From Segatella hominis (GTDB taxonomy: Bacteria; Bacteroidota; Bacteroidia; Bacteroidales; Bacteroidaceae), in contig NZ_CP137559.1 in NCBI RefSeq assembly GCF_019249725.2, forward strand, positions 3,103,001 to 3,167,000: DNA of 64,000 bases, read 5' to 3'. This document shows, in pieces, positions 24,999 to 34,669 of the stretch; the stretch's first letter is position 1; each line of letters begins with the position of its first letter. The translations under genes were made by a program, and so were the position numbers. Under the pieces are notes generated by a model, which saw nothing but the letters and a program-made list of their open reading frames with translations, was not told the origin of the DNA and made no database searches.

Positions 24999-26640
24999 GT
25001 AACTATTCAGCGAATGCCATAGCATAGCTGTCCGTGCTCCCCCAAAGGGCACGGATAGCTTTATATGGTGATAAGTCATGCTTTTTTGCTGTTTCTACAA
25101 TAGAGTGCAGTTCCAAAAAAGCGTCAGCTCCAAGTTCTGACCGGAATGTGCCAGAGTTTTTCAATTTGATTTTCAGTTTTCTAATGCCACGTTCACTGTC
25201 GTTGTTGTCTGACGGTATCAAAGGGTCTTCAAGAAAATTGAACATGTAGTCTCTGCACTTAATCAATCCGTTCTTCAAACGCTGAAAGTCTTTGCCAAGA
25301 CTTGTGACACTCTGCTTGAGTGTATCATCAAGCCTTTTAAGCCACGGATCTTTAGGAATGATGTCTTGCGGATGCTCGTTACGTTCATGTATGGCCTGTT
25401 GCAGAATGTTTTCAATGCGCCTTGACCACTGCTGTTTGTCATCAACCTCATTCAGATATTGCAGTTCTCGCAGAATGTGGGCAAGACACACTTGGTGATT
25501 CAAGAAATGCAATGCAAAATATGCACTGTGACGGTCTGTTACCGCAATCATACGCTCAAGTGAATCGCCAAATCTGTCCGTCAGTTCCTTGCTGCTCCGT
25601 CCATTCCCCCTGAACAGCAAGGTGAAATAGACGGTTTGAGCAATCCAAGCCCAATCAAGTCTCTTGTTGCAGTAGCATCCCGACTCGTCAAAGCCAACAA
25701 CGGCAGACTGCATGATGCATTCCTTTATTTTCTCAATTGCCGGCAGTGCCTTGGCTTTCGCGTCGTTAATCCAGTTTACAAGTGAGCCTTGCGTCAGTTC
25801 AATGCCGAATATCTCGTGAAATATGTTCTCAATCCGTCCATAAGGAAGAAATTGCACGACAGAAAGATACACGGCAAGTGACTTTACGCTGGCATCGTAT
25901 ATGACGGCGTTGCCTCCGCGTTTTCGTGGCTTGTGTGACTGTACCGTAGCTCCACATTTATTGCATATCGTCTTGTAGTGTCTGATCTCCTTGATGACTG
26001 GTTTCAATTCCGGCAAGGTTATCACCTGAGTTACATAATCCAGGATACGTTCACAGTCCTCAAGAGAATGTCCACACTGGGTACAGTAGTTGGCACTAAT
26101 ATCTATTATGCTGTCGGGGGATTCTGACTTTAGCAGAGTGTTTCCGTCATGCCCGAACTGTCCTCCGGGTTTTCTGCCTGTTGGTTTTCTTAAAGTCTTG
26201 GTACGCCTTTTCACCTCGTCACTCATACGCTCCTTGCTTGGAGGAACACTGCTGTTGTTGCTGTCCTTGTCTGGAGACTCATATTTCGCTAAGCGATTCT
26301 TCAGAATGCGGTTTTCCTTGCGTAGACGGTCATTTATGCGGGTTAAGTTACAGATACACTCCTGTTGGTCGTCAACGGTTTTTTCCAATGACGAAATCTT
26401 ACCCTCCAAATTCTTGAGAGCCTGGAATATATCTGTAACATTATTGTTCATGACAACAAAATTAGTGATTTATTATCATATATGCAACACTTGTAAATGA
26501 CATTACTGATACGAAGCAGAATGATATGATGTACAAAACGATGGAAAATACGACACAGTGGACATGTACAGGAATACTGAAAGTTTTTTGAAAAAAATCA
26601 CATACTGCCTTTAGCGATACATATTCGCTGAATAGTTACC
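24999..26640 (-). mobile_element. Complete single-ORF IS66-family element (1642 bp)
   Basis: Inverted repeats GTAACTATTCAGCGAAT lie at 24,999-25,015 and (complement) 26,624-26,640. The 8-bp target duplication CTTGAAGT is present at 24,991-24,998 and 26,641-26,648, as expected for IS66. Only the large transposase gene is present; the tnpA and tnpB partners of classical IS66 are absent, as in the ISBst12-like subgroup. It separates the lysozyme gene from the NusG-like module. Confidence 0.92.
25003..26451 (-). CDS. IS66-family transposase (TnpC type)
   Basis: The 482 residues are full length. They comprise an N-terminal leucine-zipper helix (about 1-55, LEKTVDDQQECICNLTRIND), a Ser/Pro linker (NNSSVPPSKERMSDEVKRRT), a zinc-binding segment (CTQCGHSLEDC, CNKCGA) and the DDE domain (AVVGFDESGCYCNKRLDWAW, VTDRHSAYFAL). 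The final block is DNNDSERGIRKLKIKLKNSG then FRSELGADAFLE, the hallmark IS66 C-terminus. The TAG stop lies inside the left inverted repeat. Confidence 0.93.
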   Translation of the reverse strand: MNNNVTDIFQALKNLEGKISSLEKTVDDQQECICNLTRINDRLRKENRILKNRLAKYESPDKDSNNSSVPPSKERMSDEVKRRTKTLRKPTGRKPGGQFGHDGNTLLKSESPDSIIDISANYCTQCGHSLEDCERILDYVTQVITLPELKPVIKEIRHYKTICNKCGATVQSHKPRKRGGNAVIYDASVKSLAVYLSVVQFLPYGRIENIFHEIFGIELTQGSLVNWINDAKAKALPAIEKIKECIMQSAVVGFDESGCYCNKRLDWAWIAQTVYFTLLFRGNGRSSKELTDRFGDSLERMIAVTDRHSAYFALHFLNHQVCLAHILRELQYLNEVDDKQQWSRRIENILQQAIHERNEHPQDIIPKDPWLKRLDDTLKQSVTSLGKDFQRLKNGLIKCRDYMFNFLEDPLIPSDNNDSERGIRKLKIKLKNSGTFRSELGADAFLELHSIVETAKKHDLSPYKAIRALWGSTDSYAMAFAE

Positions 26641-26716
26641 TTGAAGTGCCGATGAAGTATAACTTCGATAGGCAACGCAGAACTACTTCGATGCCCAATG
26701 GAGTATTATCGTATTT

Positions 26717-27259
26717 TTATGGGATGTATAACAATTGAAGTTCTGTCATTCTTCGCCTTTTGATGGACGGAATGCATTTGCCTCTCCATCTGCAAAAGTC
26801 AAGGTAATCTTTTTCTATGTCACGCAATCCTCGTTCAATCTTTTGCAGGAGACGGCTCTTCGGAAATCTTTTGTTCCCTAATATTTTGTAGGGGCCGACA
26901 TTGTAGGCAAGTACGGCAAGGAGTAGTGAGTCCTTGCCATACTTGCGGAACATGGCGCATAACTTGGTGAGGTCTGAACGCAACAGAGTATTGGCTTGCT
27001 GATAAGTAAGATTCTTCTTGAACTTTTCATGTGGCAATATCCGATGTCCCCATCCGATATAGGGATAGTTGCGCTTAATATCGTGCCATCCCTCGTAATA
27101 CTTGATGCACCGCACGGCTCGCTCAAAGGGTGGCAAAGCAAAGATGCCCAAGTCGGTTTGGCTTTGGCTATCGTTTGTAGGTGTTTTGTTCTGTGCCACG
27201 ATGCTTTGGCACAGAAACAAGAGCATTAGGGTAATATATGTTCTTATCTTTTTCGTCAT
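26717..27259 (-). CDS. Secreted lysozyme-like muramidase of the tra operon
   Basis: The 180-residue protein has a signal peptide (1-22, SIVAQ) and a GH24/T4-lysozyme-like core: CIKYYEGWHD (Glu56 as the likely catalytic acid) followed by YIGWGHRI, equivalent to the E-(x)-GxGH pattern. The NVGPYKILG motif is also typical. It should cleave glycan strands to let the secretion channel cross peptidoglycan. It is the distal gene of the tra operon, 41 bp after the coupling protein. An IS66-family element sits 76 bp beyond its stop. Confidence 0.82.
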   Translation of the reverse strand: MTKKIRTYITLMLLFLCQSIVAQNKTPTNDSQSQTDLGIFALPPFERAVRCIKYYEGWHDIKRNYPYIGWGHRILPHEKFKKNLTYQQANTLLRSDLTKLCAMFRKYGKDSLLLAVLAYNVGPYKILGNKRFPKSRLLQKIERGLRDIEKDYLDFCRWRGKCIPSIKRRRMTELQLLYIP

Positions 27260-27300
27260 GGATGTTGTTTTTGTTTTGCATTTGGAGTGTCATTGGCTTG

Positions 27301-29484
27301 TCACTTGGCATTCTTCTTGTTGAATATCTCCGATATCATGGCTTTCACGTCCTCGCCAACTTGTACAAAGTTCTTATAGAGGATGCGCTCACGCTCATCA
27401 CGGCTCTTGAAGGTGTAGAACTTGGGCAGTGGCATATACTCGCTTTCTTCTTTCTTGATGTCTGCCATATTAAAGTCGGTCTTGCAATAGAACTTACTAG
27501 TCTTGAACTCATCGCTCTCCTGTATGTTCATACTACCATTCATGCCGGTCTTGGTTGCCACAAAGTCCCTTGCCGTCTGACCGCAGATCCATCCTGTCGG
27601 CATGTCCGAGATTTTACTGGCTGGTACAAGACTGTCCATATTCTCATTCAGGTTGATGCTCGTCTTGTCTCTATCGATGGTCACGCCTTTCTTCAGTTGC
27701 ACCACCTTTCCAAAAATGTCAGAGGATAGCCATTCCAGCGTTTCCTTGCTTCGTGCCGAACCGCTCACCACATTGCCTACGGTGGTGATGATCTTCTGCA
27801 TACCCACCTTTCCATAGTCTGCTTCCAGCTGTGGCAGTTCCTGGAATCCCAAGGCTACGCTCACCTTGTTGCTTCGGGCTGTACCTATCAGTCGGTCTAT
27901 CTTATGGAAGTAGAGTGTTGGTAACTCGTCCACAATGATGCTCACAGGGATGTTCTTGCCTTGTCCTGTGTTCACTCGTGTCACCAGTCGGTTGAGGATT
28001 AGGGCGTTCAATGCTCCAATGATACTCTCCATCTCCGGGTCATTGGCTATCAGCAGATAGCTTGGGGTCTTCGGGTCACTGACCTTCAGGTCGAAGTCAT
28101 CACCGTCCTTGTGAAATATCCAATAGCTTTCCTTGGTGGCAAGGCGTGAGGTATAGACACGCAGTGTACCAATCATACCCTCCAACTGCTCCATCGCCTT
28201 GTTCTTCAATGCGGTTTGGAACGGACCGAGCAATGGTGCTACCTCGTTGTCGGTTTCCAACACATTGAAGATGGTCTGGTAACTTTCGTTCAAAAAACTG
28301 AGAATGTGGGGCATATCGCTGTACTTGCCCAACCAATAGGCTGGCTCCACTTCTTCTCCTGCATGGTTAAACACCTTTCCGGTCGGCTTCATCTGCATGG
28401 TCTTCGGATCAAGTACTTTCTCTGCTATCAGCATCTTGCCGTCCTTGTCGTATGGTTCCTTGCCATAGTTGATGAAGAAGTAGATACAGGCGGCGAGGAA
28501 GTTGACAGCTGAGGTCTGGAAGAACTGGTCGCTGCCGCCTCCGCCTTCTTTCTTGCCCTTTTGCAGAGATTCAAGCAATGTCTCTGCAGTCTCGCTCGCT
28601 GCTGCCAAATTATTGATGTACTTTTGCTGTATCGGGTTCACTCGCTTGGAGTATTCCACATCCACAAAGTTGATGATGTTGAACTTGCAGCCCTTTGGCA
28701 GTTTACCGAGCTGTTGGTTCTTCTTGTAATGGTAGTATAGTTTTGTTGCCAAGGTCGGGAACTTGTAATCGTAAACGACCATGGCAAAGCCTTTTGCACT
28801 GTGTTGACGGATGAATGGCTCGATGATGGAGAATGTCTTACCGCTACCCGGTGTACCCACTACCCAAGTGCCACGGAATGGGTTTACGATGTTCACCCAT
28901 CCCTTGCGGAACTTACCCTTATAGTAGTAGCGCATAGGGATATTCACGCTGTATTTGTTATATTCCTCCTTCTGGCACTGCTCGAAACTCTCGTTCTCAA
29001 AGTTAAAACGGTCTTTCATCAGCCCTTCCTTCAGGAACTTCGAGATATTATCCAAGGCTACATGCACCAGCACTGTTCCGATGATGGTTGTCACCATATA
29101 GAGAATGGTGTTCAATCTTAGGGTATAGAGACGAGTGTCCATCGTATAGCCGAAGAGCCACACGGACATTGCCAACAGCAGCACACCACTCACCAAGGGG
29201 TAGAGCACCTGTCTTCGGGCATCGAACTCCAGGTGCTTCTTGTTTCTTGTGCCTACACAGGTGATGCACACCAAGAGGAATGTCACCACCTTGCTATACA
29301 CCAGGTTGCCGTCATGGTAGATGAACCACTGCTTGATACGGTCGTGCAGGTCACACACCACACCGCCAAAGCCGTCTATCGCCCTTGGGTCTATGGCATA
29401 CTCAAAGAACTCCATCAACACGGATATGTAGATGACCGCCCTGAATATCTTGTAAAATCCTTGTAACTCCTTGCTTTCTTCCAT
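27301..29484 (-). CDS. mobC: Type IV coupling protein, VirD4/MobC-like
   Basis: The 727-residue ATPase has several N-terminal membrane helices (residues about 15-155), Walker A GTPGSGKT at 210-217 followed by IIEPFIRQHSAKGFAMVVYD, and Walker B in VSIIVDELPTLYFHKIDRLI. ALGFQELPQLEADYG corresponds to the conserved T4CP motif after Walker B. These proteins deliver the relaxase-bound strand to the secretion channel. In CTn-type elements the gene often sits at the end of the tra cluster, as here (12 bp after traN). Confidence 0.9.
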   Translation of the reverse strand: MEESKELQGFYKIFRAVIYISVLMEFFEYAIDPRAIDGFGGVVCDLHDRIKQWFIYHDGNLVYSKVVTFLLVCITCVGTRNKKHLEFDARRQVLYPLVSGVLLLAMSVWLFGYTMDTRLYTLRLNTILYMVTTIIGTVLVHVALDNISKFLKEGLMKDRFNFENESFEQCQKEEYNKYSVNIPMRYYYKGKFRKGWVNIVNPFRGTWVVGTPGSGKTFSIIEPFIRQHSAKGFAMVVYDYKFPTLATKLYYHYKKNQQLGKLPKGCKFNIINFVDVEYSKRVNPIQQKYINNLAAASETAETLLESLQKGKKEGGGGSDQFFQTSAVNFLAACIYFFINYGKEPYDKDGKMLIAEKVLDPKTMQMKPTGKVFNHAGEEVEPAYWLGKYSDMPHILSFLNESYQTIFNVLETDNEVAPLLGPFQTALKNKAMEQLEGMIGTLRVYTSRLATKESYWIFHKDGDDFDLKVSDPKTPSYLLIANDPEMESIIGALNALILNRLVTRVNTGQGKNIPVSIIVDELPTLYFHKIDRLIGTARSNKVSVALGFQELPQLEADYGKVGMQKIITTVGNVVSGSARSKETLEWLSSDIFGKVVQLKKGVTIDRDKTSINLNENMDSLVPASKISDMPTGWICGQTARDFVATKTGMNGSMNIQESDEFKTSKFYCKTDFNMADIKKEESEYMPLPKFYTFKSRDERERILYKNFVQVGEDVKAMISEIFNKKNAK

Positions 29485-29496
29485 TGGATATGATTG

Positions 29497-30363
29497 CTAT
29501 TTTAGAAAAATCGGATTGAATGAGTCTGCCGACAACACATCGCTATAGTTCACTTTCAGCGATATGGTGCGACCGCTGATTTGGTTCTCCGTCATTTCGA
29601 TGGTTAATTGCTTGTCATTCGGGAATGTCATCTTCCGAATGACTATCACATTGCGGTAGCCATAGCGGAATCGCTTGGTCTGCTCCAATGTGAACACTGG
29701 ATGCAACTCTACCATCTGTGAGTTGGTTGCCTTGGCTGTCTTCTTATCCGTCAGCTTCAATCGTATTTGGTCTATGTCAAACGGTATGTCTGTCTTGTTC
29801 TCCACCGAGAAGTCCAAGAAGAAATAGTCACCTGACGAATAGATATTATTCAGTTTCATCACCATTTTATGGGCTTTGGTCTTCACATTGTTCACATGGG
29901 CTTCCGAACTCCAAATCTGACGAGCATAACGAGCCATATCCGTAGAGGACAATGTGACCGCAGGATTGTTATAGGCATTCTTTTCTATCTGTTGTATCTC
30001 CTTATCCGTCACTGCCTCTTGCAGTCTGGTGGTATAGAGTAGCGCATACTGGGTGCGATAGCGTTCCGTCACAATAGTTACGATAGCAAGCACTTCACCA
30101 TCTTCATGCATTCCTTCCTTGGGCTTCAATCGCACAGTATTGTTGATGGGTTGGTCTCCTGCTATCTTGTCGGTGGATATATCCACAAAGCGGATGGGTT
30201 CGCTTGCCGTAATGACTGTAGTCACTTGCTCGTTCACAGTCAGCTGCTCCATCTCCTGGTAGGTGCTGGGCTGATAGCTCTCTGCACTGGTCTGTTGTGC
30301 CATCAGGGGAGTGACACTTATTGCACACATCATGAGTGCGCCAATGGTCTTCTTGATATTCAT
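29497..30363 (-). CDS. traN: Conjugative transposon protein TraN
   Basis: The 288-residue protein starts MNIKKTIGALMMCAISVTPL with a signal peptide ending LMAQ. The mature beta-rich region (ITASEPIRFVDISTDKIAGD, GYRNVIVIRKMTFPNDKQLT) matches TraN of CTnDOT-like elements, the VirB9-like outer-membrane-complex component. Order traM-traN-coupling protein supports the call. Confidence 0.88.
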   Translation of the reverse strand: MNIKKTIGALMMCAISVTPLMAQQTSAESYQPSTYQEMEQLTVNEQVTTVITASEPIRFVDISTDKIAGDQPINNTVRLKPKEGMHEDGEVLAIVTIVTERYRTQYALLYTTRLQEAVTDKEIQQIEKNAYNNPAVTLSSTDMARYARQIWSSEAHVNNVKTKAHKMVMKLNNIYSSGDYFFLDFSVENKTDIPFDIDQIRLKLTDKKTAKATNSQMVELHPVFTLEQTKRFRYGYRNVIVIRKMTFPNDKQLTIEMTENQISGRTISLKVNYSDVLSADSFNPIFLK

Positions 30364-30388
30364 ATTCGTATTCTTTGAATGTTGATGT

Positions 30389-31564
30389 TTACTTACTCTT
30401 GGTCTCTTTGCTGTTTATCAGATACACAAAGGTGCCATATTTCAGTTTCACTTTATTCTTCTTGATAGCCTTGCCTATGGCATTGCTTGTTTTCTGATAG
30501 GCATTCTGCATGGTCTGCATGCCCCATTGTGAAAAACTGCTGCCAGTATTGGTGGTATTCATATCCACATTGCCAGTCACGGCTCCGCTTGCCACATCCT
30601 TGGTGGTCTCTCTAAACTGGCTGCTTGGCACATACAAGCCTTCCATGCCGTCGGTGTCATAGAGTGACAGGTTGATTTTCACTATCTCGTCATCCACCAG
30701 CACACTTTTCACCGTTCCTTTCACTCGTTGCGAACTGAAACCGCTCATGGTGGCATACAGGTATGCGCCTTTCTTCACCACCATTTCACCGATTTCCACA
30801 TCATCTAACAGTCTCAAACGTACACGGCTTCCATCCACGGCTTTCACATTCTCGTCAATGATAGCCTTGATGAGTGTAGGCTCTTTCTCATTCACTGCCA
30901 ATGTGTTGAAATAGTCTGAGGAGGTCTTCACCTTTTTCACCACCTCACTTGGCTTGTCATTCTCGTCTGCTTCCTTTCGGGCATTCTCATTCACCTTGAT
31001 TTTGCCCTCAATGTTGATACCGCCCTTGGCTGTAGCTGTTGTTTCATCGGATGCTGTTGCTGAAGACGATGAGTTCTGTTGCGTGGCTTGCTGTCCCTTC
31101 AGCCTTGCTTCGGCAAGTGCCTTGTTCAGCTCTGCCAACGCCTCGTTCTCTCTTTGCCGCTCATGGGCTTCTTGCGCTTCTCTCGTCTTCTCCAGTTCAG
31201 CTTGCCTCTTGGCTTCGGCATCCAACTGTTGCAGTTCTGCATCCGAATACTTGCTTTGGTATTCTTCTTTTTCTTGCTCATTGTCTCGGTCTATATTTTC
31301 CACGGCACTATGGTCTTCTATCTTGCCGTAGGCGTTCAACATGTTCTCATACTTGCCTCCAATACCGTCACCGCCCTTGATATGAGCTTGTGGAAGGTTC
31401 GGATTCAGATATTCCGTGGTCTGCATATTGGCATCCTTCTTCTCCGCCACCTTGGTATCAAAGAGGTCGAAGATAAAGTAGGAGGCACCAAGCAGTGGAA
31501 GATAGACAATCGCAGGTAGCATGTACTTGGGTTGTCTGAAATTGATTCTTTCTGTCAGCTTCAT
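30389..31564 (-). CDS. traM: Conjugative transposon protein TraM
   Basis: This 391-residue VirB10-like protein has a cytoplasmic N-terminus and one transmembrane helix (YMLPAIVYLPLLGASYFIFD). A long coiled-coil follows, rich in Glu/Gln/Ala (about 95-165), then a C-terminal beta domain (RVRLRLLDDVEIGEMVVKKG, VNLSLYDTDGMEGLYVPSSQ-like). It bridges inner and outer membranes in the transfer channel. It starts 2 bp after the upstream gene, implying coupled translation. Confidence 0.88.
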   Translation of the reverse strand: MKLTERINFRQPKYMLPAIVYLPLLGASYFIFDLFDTKVAEKKDANMQTTEYLNPNLPQAHIKGGDGIGGKYENMLNAYGKIEDHSAVENIDRDNEQEKEEYQSKYSDAELQQLDAEAKRQAELEKTREAQEAHERQRENEALAELNKALAEARLKGQQATQQNSSSSATASDETTATAKGGINIEGKIKVNENARKEADENDKPSEVVKKVKTSSDYFNTLAVNEKEPTLIKAIIDENVKAVDGSRVRLRLLDDVEIGEMVVKKGAYLYATMSGFSSQRVKGTVKSVLVDDEIVKINLSLYDTDGMEGLYVPSSQFRETTKDVASGAVTGNVDMNTTNTGSSFSQWGMQTMQNAYQKTSNAIGKAIKKNKVKLKYGTFVYLINSKETKSK

Positions 31565-31566
31565 CG

Positions 31567-31953
31567 TTATTTGTCTTTATGAGGATGGCGTGCATCCTCA
31601 TTGGTCCTTACTATGTTATTTGCATTCCCCATATTCTGATGGCGAGCCTTTATCAGCGAGTCCTGTCTCTCCGTGGCGGTGCGTCGCTCTCCCTGATAGT
31701 GATAAGCTCTTGCCATGCGATAAATGTTGAAACTGAAGCTCACACCCACAAAACCGAACACGATGACCAGGAACATTGTCTTATGCAAGTCGGCAAATTT
31801 CTGCACCTTGGCTGCAGCCTTGTCGATTCTGCACATCCTGGCAAACTTTCTTCCAGCTCTCACGTCTCGCTCATAGCGTTCCTTGTATTTTGGGTCGTCC
31901 TTGTCGGGCATCTTCTCCCCAATGAGCATCTGCTTAAATCCTTTTGTGTTCAT
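31567..31953 (-). CDS. Single-TM tra protein, TraL-like position
   Basis: The 128-residue protein has a charged cytoplasmic N-terminus (DDPKYKERYERDVRAGRKFA), a single transmembrane helix (about 60-80: MFLVIVFGFVGVSFSFNIYR) and a hydrophilic tail. Position between TraK and TraM equals that of traL in CTnDOT-type operons, but similarity to TraL is by location and topology only. Confidence 0.75.
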   Translation of the reverse strand: MNTKGFKQMLIGEKMPDKDDPKYKERYERDVRAGRKFARMCRIDKAAAKVQKFADLHKTMFLVIVFGFVGVSFSFNIYRMARAYHYQGERRTATERQDSLIKARHQNMGNANNIVRTNEDARHPHKDK

Positions 31954-31996
31954 CGTTATTTCTTTTTTATCTTTTTACTTCTTTACCCTTTTACCT

Positions 31997-32638
31997 TCAA
32001 TAGTTGCTCTTCGTCTTCTGGTCAATATCCTTGTTGAGCAAGGTTCGCCAGTTCACTATCAGCAATCCATGTGGGTTGTTGTCAGTTCTCGGCACTCGTT
32101 TCAACTGTCCTGCCGTCACCAGTTCACGGGTCAGCACATTGGTTCTACGCTCGATGCGCTGTCTGCCGTAGTAGGTGAACTCCATCTTCTCCTTGTTGAA
32201 CTTGATACTGTCACAGAAGATGCTGAACACGGCACTTGTTCCCATGATGTTGGAGTAGAAACCCTTTTCTTTCAGCGTATTGTACTGCGCCAATCCTGTC
32301 TCATCCACCAGATACATGGCTTTCTCCATCGTGTATTTGATGTACTTGTCATCTGGTGCCAATGTGAAGAAATAATGATGGAACATCTCGATATGGCTCT
32401 TTGCTTCCACATCCAATGTCTCATCCATCGTCGTACGCTGCACCAAAATTGGCACGTTGCCGTCCAACACATAGATTTTGTTCTGTGCATCCACCACCAT
32501 ATTCTTCGCCGTCCAGATGCTACTGATACTTATCAGCACGCACCCAACCAGAAACAGGCTACAGATGATAGTCACCAACTTTACCTTATTCTCTAAATTC
32601 TTGATTACCATTGCTATAATGTTTTTTACCTTTTTCAC
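31997..32638 (-). CDS. traK: Conjugative transposon protein TraK
   Basis: The 213-residue VirB8-like protein has one N-terminal membrane helix (VKLVTIICSLFLVGCVLISI) and a periplasmic domain: RTTMDETLDVEAKSHIEMFH and FFTLAPDDKYIKYTMEKAMY are the most conserved stretches of the TraK family. It nucleates the inner-membrane assembly of the channel. It is located between TraJ and the TraL-like gene. Confidence 0.9.
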   Translation of the reverse strand: MKKVKNIIAMVIKNLENKVKLVTIICSLFLVGCVLISISSIWTAKNMVVDAQNKIYVLDGNVPILVQRTTMDETLDVEAKSHIEMFHHYFFTLAPDDKYIKYTMEKAMYLVDETGLAQYNTLKEKGFYSNIMGTSAVFSIFCDSIKFNKEKMEFTYYGRQRIERRTNVLTRELVTAGQLKRVPRTDNNPHGLLIVNWRTLLNKDIDQKTKSNY

Positions 32639-32659
32639 TCTTTTACTTTTTTACCTTTA

Positions 32660-33796
32660 TCAGTGCATCACATGGGCAAGTGTCCCCTGTGCCGACATTT
32701 TGGCTTGCTGTGCCACACCCTCACCGAAGTTTCTGGTAGAGAATGCGGTATCGCCCTCTGGTATCATCCATGCCGCAAGGTCTGGAACCAAGTTCAGACA
32801 CTTCAACGCAACGATACTTGCTGCCATCAGATACCCTGCCGAGAAGAACGAGTTCTGCAAATATGCCGCCATCGTCTGCTCACTGGCGGTGATAGCCGTC
32901 AGGTTCTCCACCTGTATGCAGAGCACGATGTCGAAGAGCAATAACACGTAGAAGCCCACGAAGTAGAGCATGGCTCCATAGAAATGCACGGTCAGATACC
33001 TTGTCAGCCACTTCGCCCAACTGCTTTCCCATTTCGGCAATAGCGAGAATGCCCATTGTATCGGTCCGAATATCGTCAGCATTCCCAGTAGTATCTGCTG
33101 GCAATAGATGGTGCTCCACCAACCGATACGAAACACGATCAATGCTATCAGCATCACAATCTTGTCGATGTTCACTACGGCTCCTGCAGTCAGTGAGGTA
33201 AACCACAGCTTGGCTGCGTCCTTTTCCATATTGGTCACTTCATCTACACCTGTCTGCTCCATGGTCGATTCCACCAGATTCGGGTCTGTTGTTCCCTTAT
33301 GGGCAATGTCTGCCTGGGCTTGTACGTTGGTGTACATCGTGTCTCTGGTGTAGATGAGCTGCTGAACTTCCGTAAACTTGTCCTCTATCTGTGTGGCTTC
33401 CGCCTCATATAGGTCATGGGTATAACTTCCAATGGAGTTTGGTATGTAACTCAGAAAGTCCAGTACGCACCAATTGCTGCCACTGTTCGTCATGCCTGTA
33501 TCGGCAGGTGGGTACCACCAACAGAGGATGATGCTTATCACCAATGGCTTGAATAGTTTCATCACATCCAGTGGCTCATGCTTCACCATCATCTTGTAGG
33601 CCATGTTCGCTGCCACCACGATAGAGAAGAGGGCGGCTAATGCCATACACATCTGGACGACCCACCAAAAAGGTCCGTTTGAGCCTGTAAAAGTAGCGTC
33701 GCACAGAAACTCGTTGGTCTGGAAAATCACGTCATCAATTTCTTCTTCCAAGATGTTGATGCCGAAGTCGGATAATATGCTACTGTTGTCTGCCAT
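32660..33796 (-). CDS. traJ: Conjugative transposon protein TraJ (VirB6-like)
   Basis: The 378-residue polytopic membrane protein has helices at about 48-70, 85-105, 200-300 and 330-350 (CMALAALFSIVVAANMAYKM, VVNIDKIVMLIALIVFRIGW, YCQQILLGMLTIFGPIQWAF, AMLYFVGFYVLLLFDIVLCI). The IFGPIQWAFSLLPKWESSW stretch is characteristic of TraJ. It forms part of the inner-membrane channel. Confidence 0.9.
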   Translation of the reverse strand: MADNSSILSDFGINILEEEIDDVIFQTNEFLCDATFTGSNGPFWWVVQMCMALAALFSIVVAANMAYKMMVKHEPLDVMKLFKPLVISIILCWWYPPADTGMTNSGSNWCVLDFLSYIPNSIGSYTHDLYEAEATQIEDKFTEVQQLIYTRDTMYTNVQAQADIAHKGTTDPNLVESTMEQTGVDEVTNMEKDAAKLWFTSLTAGAVVNIDKIVMLIALIVFRIGWWSTIYCQQILLGMLTIFGPIQWAFSLLPKWESSWAKWLTRYLTVHFYGAMLYFVGFYVLLLFDIVLCIQVENLTAITASEQTMAAYLQNSFFSAGYLMAASIVALKCLNLVPDLAAWMIPEGDTAFSTRNFGEGVAQQAKMSAQGTLAHVMH

Positions 33797-33802
33797 AACT
33801 CC

Positions 33803-34588
33803 TTATCTGTTTATTTTCAAATCATTGTCATCCTCATTCGAGCCGTTATTACTGCCAGAAGATGTGTTGTTTCTCACTGCCATTCCTGCCTCTCGCCATT
33901 TGCTGGATGCACTGCTGATGATACTTCGTTTGTTGGCGGTCTGGTAGTTACCGTTTGCTGTCAACAATTCCTTGGTCTTGCTGGCATTCGACATCTGCAC
34001 CAGTTGCTTCACAAGTGTCTCGTTCTGTTTTGCCACATCTGCATAAATCTGTAGGTACATCTTCTTACGCTTGGCATTGGGCATATAGGCATCCTTGGTG
34101 GCTTTGATGGCTGTCTCATAGACATGATAGCATTCTGTCCAGCGTTGGTTGTCACCGATGGATCCGCCTACAGGCAGGATGCGGTCGATGTTGCTCTTGA
34201 AGGCATTCATCTTGCTGTTGATTTTGCTTCCTTCCACTTTCCAGGCGAGGTCAATCTGACGGTCTGCCATATTCAACGCCTCAATCTCTGCTCTTTTGGT
34301 CAGGGCAGAGTCGATGGCTTCGGCATATTCCACTTGATTGTAAGCTCCGATTCCTGCCGTGGTACGAAAACCGAGTTTGTTCTTACTCGCAGCCGATTTC
34401 TTGTAACTGCTGTGCAGTAACTGATAGTACAATTCTGGTGACAGACTTCCGCTACCGATTTCCATTACCGTTATCTGGTTCTTTTTCGAACTGTCATGAT
34501 TGTATGTCACATAACTCTGGGCATTGCCTGTCATGGCTATGCCCAATAATAGTAATATAGCTCCTGCCTTTGTTTTCTTTCTATCCAT
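33803..34588 (-). CDS. Secreted helical tra protein with RW-like C-terminal motif
   Basis: The 261-residue protein starts MDRKKTKAGAILLLLGIAMT with a signal peptide ending NAQS. The mature part is helical and Asn/Lys-rich, with a probable disordered tail (NNTSSGSNNGSNEDDNDL). It carries SKWREAGMAV near the C-terminus, matching the RW+xAxK motif of other secreted proteins here. Six bp from the TraJ gene. Probably periplasmic; specific role unknown. Confidence 0.75.
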   Translation of the reverse strand: MDRKKTKAGAILLLLGIAMTGNAQSYVTYNHDSSKKNQITVMEIGSGSLSPELYYQLLHSSYKKSAASKNKLGFRTTAGIGAYNQVEYAEAIDSALTKRAEIEALNMADRQIDLAWKVEGSKINSKMNAFKSNIDRILPVGGSIGDNQRWTECYHVYETAIKATKDAYMPNAKRKKMYLQIYADVAKQNETLVKQLVQMSNASKTKELLTANGNYQTANKRSIISSASSKWREAGMAVRNNTSSGSNNGSNEDDNDLKINR

Positions 34589-34669
34589 GTCTATACATTA
34601 TTATATAAGGGTTACTAACTCTCACTATTTGCTAACAAATGAATTCTTCATACTTCACTCTTCACTTAA